From NCBI RefSeq assembly GCF_024297145.1, contig NZ_JANCTC010000004.1, forward strand, positions 1 to 64,000: 64,000 bases of DNA, in the 5' to 3' direction. A program made the position numbers and the translations under genes. Shown piece after piece: positions 37,477 to 45,408 of this stretch. Below the pieces are notes generated by a model that was not told the origin of the DNA, did no database searches, and worked only from the letters and a program-made list of their open reading frames with translations. Source of the DNA: Mesorhizobium sp. LMG 17147 (GTDB lineage: Bacteria > Pseudomonadota > Alphaproteobacteria > Rhizobiales > Rhizobiaceae). Numbering within the stretch: position 1 is the stretch's first letter; each line of letters opens with the position of its first letter.

Positions 37477-38871
37477 ATGATGAACCAGCACGGTCCCGCT
37501 TTGTCTTCTCTCCTCGTGGGCTCCTCTCCTTCTCCCACAAGGGGAGCCGGCCCGCTTCTAGCGACCCTATTCCTCTCCCTCGTCTTCCTCGTCTTGCCGG
37601 CGCTTTCCGCTCGCGCCGCCATGAACATCCAGGAGGTGACCTCGCCGAAGGGCATTACCGCCTGGCTGGTGGAGGATTATTCGGTGCCGATCGTCGCCAT
37701 CCGCTTCGTTTTCGATGGCGGCGCGACGCAGGATCCGCCCGGTAAGGAAGGGCTTGCCAATCTGATGAGCGGCCTGTTCGACGAAGGTGCCGGCAACCTC
37801 GACAGCGAGGCCTTCCAGATCAAGCTTGACGAGGTCGGCGCCGAGATGAGCTTCGATGCGCAGCGCGACGGCATCTACGGTTCGATGCGCATGCTGGCCG
37901 ACCAGCGCGACGGCGCCTTCGACCTGCTGCGCGTGGCGGTCAACCAGCCGCGCTTCGACCAGGTGCCGATCGACCGCATCCGCGCGCAAATCCTGTCCGG
38001 CATCATCGCCAGCGAGCGCGATCCCGATACGCTCGCCCAACGCAAATGGCTGGACGCGATCTACGGCAGGCATCCCTATGCGCGGCCCGACCAGGGCACC
38101 AGGCAAAGCATCGCGACGATCACCCCGGCCGATCTCAGCGCCTTCCACAAAGCAAATTTCGCCCGCGACGGCCTGCATGTCGCGGTGGTCGGCGCCATCG
38201 ATGCCGAGACGCTGAAGCAGAAGCTCGACCTGGTGTTCGGCAGTTTGCCGGAAAAGCAGGCGCTGACGCCCGTTCCCGACATCGACCTGAAGCTCGGCCA
38301 GCAGCTCGAGGTCGTGTACGACCAGCCGCAGGCCTCGCTGCAGCTCGCCTATCCCGGCGTGAAGCGGAATGCGCCGGACTTTTTCGCCGCGGTGCTGATG
38401 AACGAGATCCTCGGCGGCGGCACCTTCACCTCGCGGCTGTTCGACGAGGTGCGCGAAAAGCGCGGCCTGGCCTACAGCGTCAGCTCCGACCTCGTCGACC
38501 ACCAGCATTCCGAGGCGCTGTCCATCACCACCTCGACCCGCGCCGACAGGGCGGCCGAGACGCTGGCCGTGGTGCGCGACGTGGTCAAGCGTATGGCCGA
38601 CGAGGGGCCGACCGAAGCCGAGCTGGCGGCGACCAAGAAATACATGATCGGCGCCTATGCCATCAACAATCTGAATTCCTCGGGCGCGATCGCCTCAACG
38701 CTGGTCGAGATCCAGCTCGGCAAGCTCGGCATCGACTACATGCAGCGCCGCGCCGCCCTGATCAACGCGGTGACGCAGGACCAGGTGAAGGCGGTGGCGA
38801 AAAAGCTGCTCTCCGCCGAGCCGGCCGTCATGGTGGTCGGGCCGAAGCTGGGCGCGGCCAACAAGGGATGA
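37477..38871 (+). CDS. M16 peptidase partner, non-catalytic subunit
   Basis: 464 residues, M16 fold with a signal peptide (LLATLFLSLVFLVLPALSARA). The HxxEH motif is missing: the matching stretch reads GKEGLANLMSGL. Instead it has the Arg/Tyr substrate-binding pair in REKRGLAYSVSS that catalytic partners lack. This is the pattern of M16B heterodimers. The region before the signal peptide (SSPSPTRGAG) is encoded by a dispersed palindromic repeat. The stop overlaps the next start (ATGA). Confidence 0.9.
   Translation: MMNQHGPALSSLLVGSSPSPTRGAGPLLATLFLSLVFLVLPALSARAAMNIQEVTSPKGITAWLVEDYSVPIVAIRFVFDGGATQDPPGKEGLANLMSGLFDEGAGNLDSEAFQIKLDEVGAEMSFDAQRDGIYGSMRMLADQRDGAFDLLRVAVNQPRFDQVPIDRIRAQILSGIIASERDPDTLAQRKWLDAIYGRHPYARPDQGTRQSIATITPADLSAFHKANFARDGLHVAVVGAIDAETLKQKLDLVFGSLPEKQALTPVPDIDLKLGQQLEVVYDQPQASLQLAYPGVKRNAPDFFAAVLMNEILGGGTFTSRLFDEVREKRGLAYSVSSDLVDHQHSEALSITTSTRADRAAETLAVVRDVVKRMADEGPTEAELAATKKYMIGAYAINNLNSSGAIASTLVEIQLGKLGIDYMQRRAALINAVTQDQVKAVAKKLLSAEPAVMVVGPKLGAANKG
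37527..37550. repeat. Repeat-element fragment inside M16 coding sequence
   Basis: CTTCTCCCACAAGGGGAG matches the right end of the element at 51276-51420. It is read in frame as the residues just before the hydrophobic signal segment, so a repeat piece has become part of a gene. Confidence 0.6.
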
Positions 38872-39731
38872 GCCCTAGCTTCGGCATCGCCTTTGGCGGC
38901 GGCGGCGCGCGCGGGCTGGCGCATATCCATGTTATCGAGGCGCTGGACGAGCTGGGCATCAGGCCGGCGGCAATCGCCGGCTCGTCGATCGGCGCCATCA
39001 TGGGCGCCGGCATGGCCTCGGGTATGACCGGCAAGGACATCCACGACTATGCGCGCTCGATCCTCGGCCGGCGCGCGGAGGTGGCGACGCGCATGTGGCG
39101 GGCGCGGCCCGGCACTTTTGCCGAGGCAATGCAGGGCGGCCTGCGGGTCAGCCAGTTCAATGTCGAGCGCATCCTCAAGGCGTTCCTGCCCGATGCCATT
39201 CCCGAGACCTTCGCCGAACTCAAAATTCCGCTGAAGGTGACGGCAACGGATTTTTATGGCCACAAGCTCGCGGTGTTGGCCGAAGGCGAACTGCCTTCGG
39301 CGCTGGCCGCCTCGGCGGCGATTCCGGCGGTGTTCCGCCCGGTGATGCGCGACGGCAGGATGCTGATCGACGGCGGCATCTACAATCCCGTGCCATTCGA
39401 CCTGATCGAGCTCGACGCCGACATCATCATTGCCGTCGACGTGGTCGGCGCGCCGACCGAGGCCGGCCGCAAATTCCCGACCTCCGTCGACCTGATGTTC
39501 GGCGCCACGCAGCTGATGATGCAGTCGATCATCGCCAGCAAGCTGAACCAGAGCCGGCCCGACATATTGGTCCGGCCGGCAGTGTCGAAATACCGGGTGC
39601 TCGACTTCATGAAGGTCGAGGCGCTGATGGCCGAGACGGTTGCGATCAAGGACGAGCTGAAGCGCGAGGTGGAGAAGGCGCTGAAGGCGAGGGAAGACGC
39701 TGCGGTCGCGGGCAGGCGGCGGAAGGTGTAG
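38868..39731 (+). CDS. Patatin-like phospholipase (RssA type)
   Basis: 287 residues. Oxyanion loop GGGGARG near residue 10, nucleophile elbow GSSIG with Ser40, and the dyad aspartate in DGG (168-170), so all catalytic elements are present. No signal peptide, hence cytosolic, acting on membrane lipids. Its ATG overlaps the stop of the M16 partner gene (ATGA), so it is translationally coupled to the peptidase pair. Confidence 0.9.
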   Translation: MSPSFGIAFGGGGARGLAHIHVIEALDELGIRPAAIAGSSIGAIMGAGMASGMTGKDIHDYARSILGRRAEVATRMWRARPGTFAEAMQGGLRVSQFNVERILKAFLPDAIPETFAELKIPLKVTATDFYGHKLAVLAEGELPSALAASAAIPAVFRPVMRDGRMLIDGGIYNPVPFDLIELDADIIIAVDVVGAPTEAGRKFPTSVDLMFGATQLMMQSIIASKLNQSRPDILVRPAVSKYRVLDFMKVEALMAETVAIKDELKREVEKALKAREDAAVAGRRRKV

Positions 39732-39742
39732 GGAAGCTGCCA

Positions 39743-39888
39743 ATCTCCCCCCTTGAGGGGGAGATGTCGCCGAAGGCGACAGAGGGGGTCGTCTCGCGCA
39801 ATGCGCCACTGTCGAAAGAGAGGAACCGCGCCCGGTCGAACCGACCCCCTCTGCCCTGCCGGGCATCTCCCCCTCGAGGGGGGAAGAT
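39743..39888. repeat. Palindromic repeat element, ~146 bp
   Basis: Ends are inverted copies (ATCTCCCCCCTTGAGGGGGA and TCTCCCCCTCGAGGGGGGAAGAT). Inside them AGAGGGGGTCG (39781-39791) pairs with CGACCCCCTCT (39842-39852). This is a large stem-loop and a dispersed element type common in Mesorhizobium. It lies between the convergent patatin and reductase genes and may act as a two-way terminator. Confidence 0.75.
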
Positions 39889-39896
39889 TTGGCTGA

Positions 39897-40433
39897 TCAC
39901 GCCGTCCCGGCCGCATACTCCAGCGCCACCACGCCGTTGCTGAATTGCGTGGCCGAGATCAGCTCGAGCGGCAATTGCGCGCCGGGCGGGAACAGCAGCT
40001 TGCCCTGGCCGACGGCACCGGGGTAGCTGAGCAGCCTGATGCGGTCGACCAGGCCGTTGCGCAGCAATTCCTGCGCGACGCTGAGGCTGCCATGCACATA
40101 GATGTTGCCGCCGCTGCCTTGCTTCAGCCCTCTGACCGCGTCCGGCAACGCGCCAGTCAGCAGCTCGGCCGGCTGCCAGTCGAGCGCCTGCAAGCTGGTC
40201 GAGGCGATATATTTCGGCAGCGCGTTGAACCGGTCGGCGAAGTCTCCGGTCTCCTTGGGCCACGAGCCGGCAAAAATCTCATAGGTCGTGCGCCCCAACA
40301 GCATGGCGCCACTGTCGGCAAGCTCGTCCTCCTTGAACTTTTGCATCTCATCGTTCCAGGCCACGCTCGGCAGCTTCTCGACCTCGGCAATGCCATCGAC
40401 GCTGATGAATTCCGTGATGATGAGTTTTCTCAT
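39897..40433 (-). CDS. Dihydrofolate-reductase-like protein (RibD C-domain)
   Basis: 178 residues: MRKLIITEFISVDGIAE, MLLGRTTYEIFAGSWP, KYIASTSLQ, GGNIYVHGSLSVAQELLRNGLVDRIRLLSYP. This is the RibD_C/DHFR-like NADPH-binding fold of many small stand-alone reductases. The substrate is unknown. AAGGAA precedes the ATG. Confidence 0.85.
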   Translation of the reverse strand: MRKLIITEFISVDGIAEVEKLPSVAWNDEMQKFKEDELADSGAMLLGRTTYEIFAGSWPKETGDFADRFNALPKYIASTSLQALDWQPAELLTGALPDAVRGLKQGSGGNIYVHGSLSVAQELLRNGLVDRIRLLSYPGAVGQGKLLFPPGAQLPLELISATQFSNGVVALEYAAGTA

Positions 40434-40511
40434 GGCGGGTTCCTTCTATCGGGACGGCCGTGCGGGTCTTGTGCGAACTGCACCGTCAACTAGCGCGGCG
40501 CCTTTTCAGGG

Positions 40512-40571
40512 GGAGGGCTTTCCCCATTCGCTTCCAAAGACCGATACTGTGGGAAAAGCTTCTCCGGCCTG
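40512..40571 (+). repeat. 60-bp direct repeat, copy A (downstream of cyclase)
   Basis: It shares with 42422-42481 the identical cores ATTCGCTTCCAAAGACCGAT and AAAAGCTTCTCCGGCCTG, with a few changes between. Each copy can fold through GCTTTCCC / GGGAAAAGC. It lies between the reductase start and the cyclase stop. Confidence 0.85.
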
Positions 40572-40585
40572 CAATTACGGGCTGC

Positions 40586-42316
40586 CTACAGCTTGCCAAT
40601 ACCGGCTTTCAGCAGTCCTTCGCGGATGTGCTGCACATCGGACTCCTGGGCATAGTGCAGGGTGGCGATGAATGAATCGAGGTCGAATTGGGGATCGAGC
40701 GTTCTGATCTTGCCGAGATGCGCCGCGGCAGCGATTTCGTCGCCGAGCCAGCCGTAGCAGGCAGCGGCGAAAGCGTGCTGAGCCGCGTCCATGGTTGACA
40801 GATGCATGAAAGCTTCGATCGCCTCGCCATACTGGCGCGCGGCGAAATGCGCCTTTCCCAGATGGCTCCAGAACCTCTCCGGGTGGTGTGGGTTCAACTG
40901 CATGGCCTTGCGGATCCATTCAATTCCCTCTTCCGGCCTGCCCAGCCACGTCAACAACTCGCCTTGCTGCACCACCACGAGGTCGTAATTGGGATTGAGG
41001 GCCAGCGCCCGCTCCTGATGGTAGCGCGCTGTGGTCAGCTCATTGTTGTTCACGTTCACTGCCGCGAGAATGCGGTGGACATCGGCATCGTTGTTGTCCA
41101 GCGCCAGTGCCCTGTCCAGCGCCGCCATAATGCTGTTCCAGACGGCATCCCTGTCTTCGCACCAGTTATGGACCCAGGCCTGGCCAAGAATGCAGGCCCG
41201 CCAGGCATGGGCATGGGCATAATCGGGGTCGAGCGCGACGGCCCTTTCTATCAAGGTTCGCGCGCGTTCATTATCCGCAATCGTGCTTCGGTGATGCAGC
41301 ACCTTGGCAGCAAGCACGCACTCATACGCGGCCATGTTTGCAGGTTTCGCCCGCGCGAGCTGGTCGCGCTGAGCCGCCTCGACACGACCGGGCAGCGTGG
41401 CTGCGATCGCCGCCGTCACCTCATCCTGAATCGCGAATATGTCGACCAGCTTCCGGTCATACTTGTCTGCCCAGATATGAGCGTCATTCGCGGTGTCGAT
41501 GAGCTGAACCGTCACGCGCACCCTCTCGCCGATCTTGCGGACGCTTCCCTCCACCAGGTATTGGACGTCGAGTTTCTCGGCCACCTCGCGCACATTCACC
41601 GCGCGGTTCTTGTAGACGAAGCTGGAATTGCGCGAGATGACGAACAACTCATGGTGGCGGGACAGTTCGGTGATGATGTCCTCGGTCAGTCCGTCCGCGA
41701 AAAATTCCTGCTCGGGGTCGCCGCTCATGTTGGTGAATGGCAGCACCACTATCGAAGGTTTCGAGATGGATCGCTTTGCCTCGACTTCCGGCAGGACAGG
41801 ACTGTCAAGCCCGATGCGATAGAGGCGAACCGGGCGGCTGATGTTCTTCAACGTCTTCTCGCCCAGGTCCTCCATGGCAATTTCGAGACGGTCGGCAATT
41901 TGGGTCGCCACCGCTGCGGTCACGCAGATACCGCCGACGTCGGCGAGTTGCTCGATGCGCGACGCAATATTGACGCCGTCGCCGAAAATGTCCTCATCGT
42001 CGAAAATGATGTCGCCGAGATTTATGCCGATCCTGAACTCGATACGCCGTTCTTGCGGCACATCCGAATTGCGCCGTTTCATGCGCTGTTGGATTTCCAC
42101 GGCGCATTTCACGGCATCGGTCACGCTCTGGAACTCAACGAGCATGCCGTCTCCGGTGGTCTTGATGATCCGGCCCTTGTTCTTGGCGATGGCGGGATCG
42201 ACCAGTTCTATGCGATGGGTCCGAAGGCGTGCGAGCGTGCCGGATTCGTCGGCCTCCATTAGCCGGCTGTAGCCCGCCATATCGGCAGCCAGAATTGCGG
42301 CTAGTCTCTGTTCCAT
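40586..42316 (-). CDS. Class III adenylate/guanylate cyclase with TPR tail
   Basis: 576 residues. Cyclase domain 1-175 with metal-binding Asp12 (ILAADMAGYS) and Asp56 (TTGDGMLVEF), and GDGVNIASRIEQLA. Then a TolB-like domain (IVVLPFTNMSGDP to LWADKYD-like end) and TPR repeats to the C-terminus. This is a common rhizobial cyclase architecture; the TPR tail presumably senses a partner. ATG 42316 gives the family N-terminus. The gene is alone, bracketed by two 60-bp direct repeats. Confidence 0.9.
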   Translation of the reverse strand: MEQRLAAILAADMAGYSRLMEADESGTLARLRTHRIELVDPAIAKNKGRIIKTTGDGMLVEFQSVTDAVKCAVEIQQRMKRRNSDVPQERRIEFRIGINLGDIIFDDEDIFGDGVNIASRIEQLADVGGICVTAAVATQIADRLEIAMEDLGEKTLKNISRPVRLYRIGLDSPVLPEVEAKRSISKPSIVVLPFTNMSGDPEQEFFADGLTEDIITELSRHHELFVISRNSSFVYKNRAVNVREVAEKLDVQYLVEGSVRKIGERVRVTVQLIDTANDAHIWADKYDRKLVDIFAIQDEVTAAIAATLPGRVEAAQRDQLARAKPANMAAYECVLAAKVLHHRSTIADNERARTLIERAVALDPDYAHAHAWRACILGQAWVHNWCEDRDAVWNSIMAALDRALALDNNDADVHRILAAVNVNNNELTTARYHQERALALNPNYDLVVVQQGELLTWLGRPEEGIEWIRKAMQLNPHHPERFWSHLGKAHFAARQYGEAIEAFMHLSTMDAAQHAFAAACYGWLGDEIAAAAHLGKIRTLDPQFDLDSFIATLHYAQESDVQHIREGLLKAGIGKL

Positions 42317-42421
42317 TGCTGAACCAAAAACCAAGCCTACGCCTCCTGGGCTGCCAAATCCAGCAATTTGGGCTTGTGGCTGGATCAAGAAGTTCGCAGC
42401 AGCGAGAAAGGGCGGATCAGA

Positions 42422-42481
42422 GGAGCTTTTTCCTATTCGCTTCCAAAGACCGATACTTTGGGGAAAAGCTTCTCCGGCCTG
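42422..42481 (+). repeat. 60-bp direct repeat, copy B (upstream of cyclase)
   Basis: Second copy of the repeat at 40512-40571 in the same orientation, about 1.9 kb away. It lies between the cyclase start and the HNH gene, and so also marks the left edge of the defence-like block. Confidence 0.85.
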
Positions 42482-42554
42482 GACTACGCTCCCAAGATCG
42501 GATTGGTATTACATCTGAGGCAGATATCTCCAAAGAACGAATTGTAAAAAGATC

Positions 42555-43454
42555 ATGGGATTCGGGGTCTTCATTCACCGGTCAGATTCGATCTACAACG
42601 ACCGCCCCGCTGAGCAATACCAGTTTCCTAGCCAGTATCTGCGCCGCGTTGAAGCATGCGTCGGCGACTGGATCATCTACTATGAGCCCAGCAAGGTAGA
42701 AGACAGCCGCGGGTATTTCGCCGTAGCCAAGGTCCAACAGGTCATCCCCGATCCTGTGACGCCTGATATGTACCTCGCTCTGATTGAGCCCGGAACCTAT
42801 CTCGACTTCATCAATCCTGTTCCGTTTAACGGGACGAATGGCATCGTGGAGAAGAGTGTACTCAACGACGAAGGGCGGATTTCCGGTCGCGCCCAATCTG
42901 CCGTCCGCCCAATCGGTCCAAGTGACTTCAACCGGATTATCGATCTGGGCCTGGACAACAATGAGTCGTTGCTGCCGCGCGTTGATGAGATCGGGACGTC
43001 GTTCGGCTTTAAGGATGAGCAGGCGCCGTTCGAGTTCGAGCAGAGCCGCGACCGCGTGAGTTACATTGGCTCGCGAATCGTACGGGATCGTATTTTCCGC
43101 CGCACCGTCTTGCGGGCCTATGACGAACGCTGCGCGATTACGGGACTCAAGTTGATAAATGGTGGCGGCCGAGCGGAGGTCTCCGCCGCGCATATTCGAC
43201 CGGTTGAAGCCACTGGTCCTGATATCATCAACAATGGGATCGCACTGTCCGGTACCGCGCACTGGATGTTCGATCGCGGATTGATCAGCCTTTCCGACGA
43301 TCTGGAAATCCTGATTTCGCGCCAGGTCAACGACCTCGACAGCGTGCAGGCGTTCATAAACAAGACTCGCCGCGCGCTTTCGCCGGGCCGACAATTTGAA
43401 CGCCCTCATCCTCATTTCCTACAATGGCACCGCGGGCATTGCTTTAAGCAATGA
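42555..43454 (+). CDS. HNH endonuclease with PUA-like N-domain
   Basis: 299 residues. The C-terminal HNH fold has H213 (SAAHIRP), N226/N227 (IINNGIAL) and H236 (TAHWMFDRGL), the HNH_2 type seen in restriction nucleases. The N-terminal ~100 residues (CVGDWIIYYEPSKV, GYFAVAKVQQVIPDP, DMYLALIEPGTYLDF) look like an EVE/PUA-type fold used to read modified bases. If so, this is a modification-dependent (type IV-like) restriction enzyme. The HNH part is clear; the reader domain is inferred. It is followed in the same direction by three further genes. Confidence 0.8.
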   Translation: MGFGVFIHRSDSIYNDRPAEQYQFPSQYLRRVEACVGDWIIYYEPSKVEDSRGYFAVAKVQQVIPDPVTPDMYLALIEPGTYLDFINPVPFNGTNGIVEKSVLNDEGRISGRAQSAVRPIGPSDFNRIIDLGLDNNESLLPRVDEIGTSFGFKDEQAPFEFEQSRDRVSYIGSRIVRDRIFRRTVLRAYDERCAITGLKLINGGGRAEVSAAHIRPVEATGPDIINNGIALSGTAHWMFDRGLISLSDDLEILISRQVNDLDSVQAFINKTRRALSPGRQFERPHPHFLQWHRGHCFKQ

Positions 43455-43527
43455 GTCGTTACGACGTGCGGGGCTTGCCGGAGCGCTCATTGTCCTCGAT
43501 GATAACTAAAGAGTATGGGGCGATAAT

Positions 43528-44112
43528 ATGAACAAGATAAAAGTGAGGCTACGAGAACATCGCCATTTCTTCGTTCACAACGATCTTGCAAACGCAGCCT
43601 ACTATTTCAACAACCGCATCGCAGAGCGGTTGAAGAATGATGATCGCGAAGGCGTCGCGCTCGAAATGATGGCCTGCCTTACAATGATAGCTTTCGCTCT
43701 CGAGGCGAAGATCAACTTTCTCGGGTATAAACTCATTCCCAAATGGGATGAGAGAGCTCCGTACCTGACGAAGGTCAAAATGGTCACCAAGCAACTCGGC
43801 GTAGCATTTGACGAACAAACCAGGCCTTACAAGACGGTACGCGCTCTAAAGAATTTTCGAGACACCTTGGCCCCTGGCAAGCCAATCGAGTTGCAGAATG
43901 ACAAGGAGATCATCACGACTCATGAAGAGCTCGAGAAGCGGGGCTATTTGACGGCCGATTGGCAAAGCCAACTCAACGAGCAGTTCGTCAAAGATGCGTT
44001 CGGCGATATGGAGATTATCTGGCGCGATCTCCTCAACCGTTCCAAATTGGAGATATTCGACACCCTGAACGGTGGCGGCAGTACCATCACATTCATCGAG
44101 CATATTGAGTAG
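43528..44112 (+). CDS. Helical protein with damaged HEPN-like motif
   Basis: 194 residues, predicted mostly helical, no signal or membrane segment. The region VRALKNFRDTLAPGKPIELQ resembles the HEPN active-site pattern (RxxxxH in RDxLAHGKP), but Pro116 replaces the histidine. HEPN proteins are RNases or scaffolds in many defence systems; this one would be non-catalytic. It is more AT-rich than its surroundings, a sign of transfer. It lies 73 bases after the HNH gene and 40 bases before the Shedu-like gene. The function is unknown. Confidence 0.65.
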   Translation: MNKIKVRLREHRHFFVHNDLANAAYYFNNRIAERLKNDDREGVALEMMACLTMIAFALEAKINFLGYKLIPKWDERAPYLTKVKMVTKQLGVAFDEQTRPYKTVRALKNFRDTLAPGKPIELQNDKEIITTHEELEKRGYLTADWQSQLNEQFVKDAFGDMEIIWRDLLNRSKLEIFDTLNGGGSTITFIEHIE

Positions 44113-44152
44113 CCTTTTGTCGCCCGAGCTCATTTTGGAGCCAACTAAGAAC

Positions 44153-45343
44153 ATGGATTCTAGTGCTACGGACGCCCCAGAGGCGGAGATAATCGATCGC
44201 CATCGCCTGGATCATCTCTACACGCATGCCTTCCGGAACGGTGCGGGGAAGTTTTTTACCGTGGTGTCGTCCGACGTCGATGGATTGCCTTTGTCGGTTG
44301 AGGCCGATCATCCCATCCCAACGCGCAATAAGATCAAAACGACTCTCACGTTCGTGAGGTCCGAGCATGGAGGTGCCATCAAGTACATTGAGATGAAGCG
44401 CTTTCAGTACTTTGCGCGCGCCGGGTACGTTGAACAGGCTGAAGGCATCAGATTTTCCTTCTCATTCTTTGTCGGGCTGATTGGCTTCTTGCAGGGTTTG
44501 GCCGGTCTTGATTTAAATTCTCTCAATGAGCGTCGCATACCGTTGGCGGACAATCCTGCATTGGATGCGGATACGATGAGGAGCTTTCGAACGCTCATCG
44601 CAACCGCTGAGGGTCAAGAATTAGTTACCGAAGCGGTTCGCAACGGTCATATTACGTCTGCGGACCTAGTGAATGTTGGATATCGAAAAGCTCAACTTTC
44701 AATCTTCGAAAGCCTATTGCACGACGAAGCGATTATTGAACGATATAGGCAAGATTATTGCATTGGTGGCGGGTTAGAAGCTATATGGCAGCATTTCTTT
44801 GAGGCGAATACCTGGATCTTTGGATACGGTTTGGATTTCGTGTTTAATTGCCCGCTTGATGGCAAGCGGTTGCAGCAGACCGTTCATGGTTTCGACTTCG
44901 CCGGCTCTGGTAAGATCGCCGATGGTGTTTTGAAGACAGCCGGGATCATCAGCTCTCTTTGCTTGGTCGAGATCAAGACTCCCAAGGCGGATCTAGTCGA
45001 GAGACATCAGTACCGCAGCGATTGTTGGCAGGCGTCTAGGGAGCTCAGTGGGGGCATTGCGCAGGCCCAAAAGACAGTTCAAAAGACCATTGAGAACGTT
45101 GCTCTAAGTCCCGTGCTTCGATCGACAAATGAGCAGGGCGCCCCGACTGGGGAGGTTGTGCATTCGTATCAGCCTAGATCATACCTGATTATCGGAAGTT
45201 TGGCGGAGTTCCGGACCAACCAAGGGATAAATCATGAGAAGTTCGCATCGTTCGAACTCCTGCGCCGGCATACTCGTCAGCCAGAAATTATTACATTTGA
45301 CGAATTGCTTGAACGCGCAAAATTCATAGTCGCAAAAACCTAG
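44153..45343 (+). CDS. sduA: DUF4263 nuclease, Shedu-type defence protein
   Basis: 396 residues. The C-terminal half carries the DUF4263 pattern: GGGLEAIWQHFFEANTWIFG (205-224), then a PD-(D/E)xK-like core with Asp257 (KIADGVL), E273-x-K275 (LCLVEIKTPKADLV) and Gln305 (GIAQAQK). Shedu is a single-gene anti-phage system whose SduA protein has this domain; N-terminal parts vary between members, and here residues 1-190 match nothing I know. Base use is AT-rich. ATG 44153 is preferred; an in-frame ATG at 44072 would overlap the previous gene. Confidence 0.85.
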   Translation: MDSSATDAPEAEIIDRHRLDHLYTHAFRNGAGKFFTVVSSDVDGLPLSVEADHPIPTRNKIKTTLTFVRSEHGGAIKYIEMKRFQYFARAGYVEQAEGIRFSFSFFVGLIGFLQGLAGLDLNSLNERRIPLADNPALDADTMRSFRTLIATAEGQELVTEAVRNGHITSADLVNVGYRKAQLSIFESLLHDEAIIERYRQDYCIGGGLEAIWQHFFEANTWIFGYGLDFVFNCPLDGKRLQQTVHGFDFAGSGKIADGVLKTAGIISSLCLVEIKTPKADLVERHQYRSDCWQASRELSGGIAQAQKTVQKTIENVALSPVLRSTNEQGAPTGEVVHSYQPRSYLIIGSLAEFRTNQGINHEKFASFELLRRHTRQPEIITFDELLERAKFIVAKT

Positions 45344-45408
45344 TTGCCCCGCCCTCCGGCTCTCAGCCTAGGAGAAGCGCGGCGCAAATGCTCGAGGAGC
45401 CGCCTTCA

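Noticed and set aside
38046..38867. Upstream extension of the patatin frame into the M16 partner gene
   Set aside because: The extension is Arg-rich shadow sequence; the ATG at 38868 overlaps the M16 stop and gives the normal patatin start.
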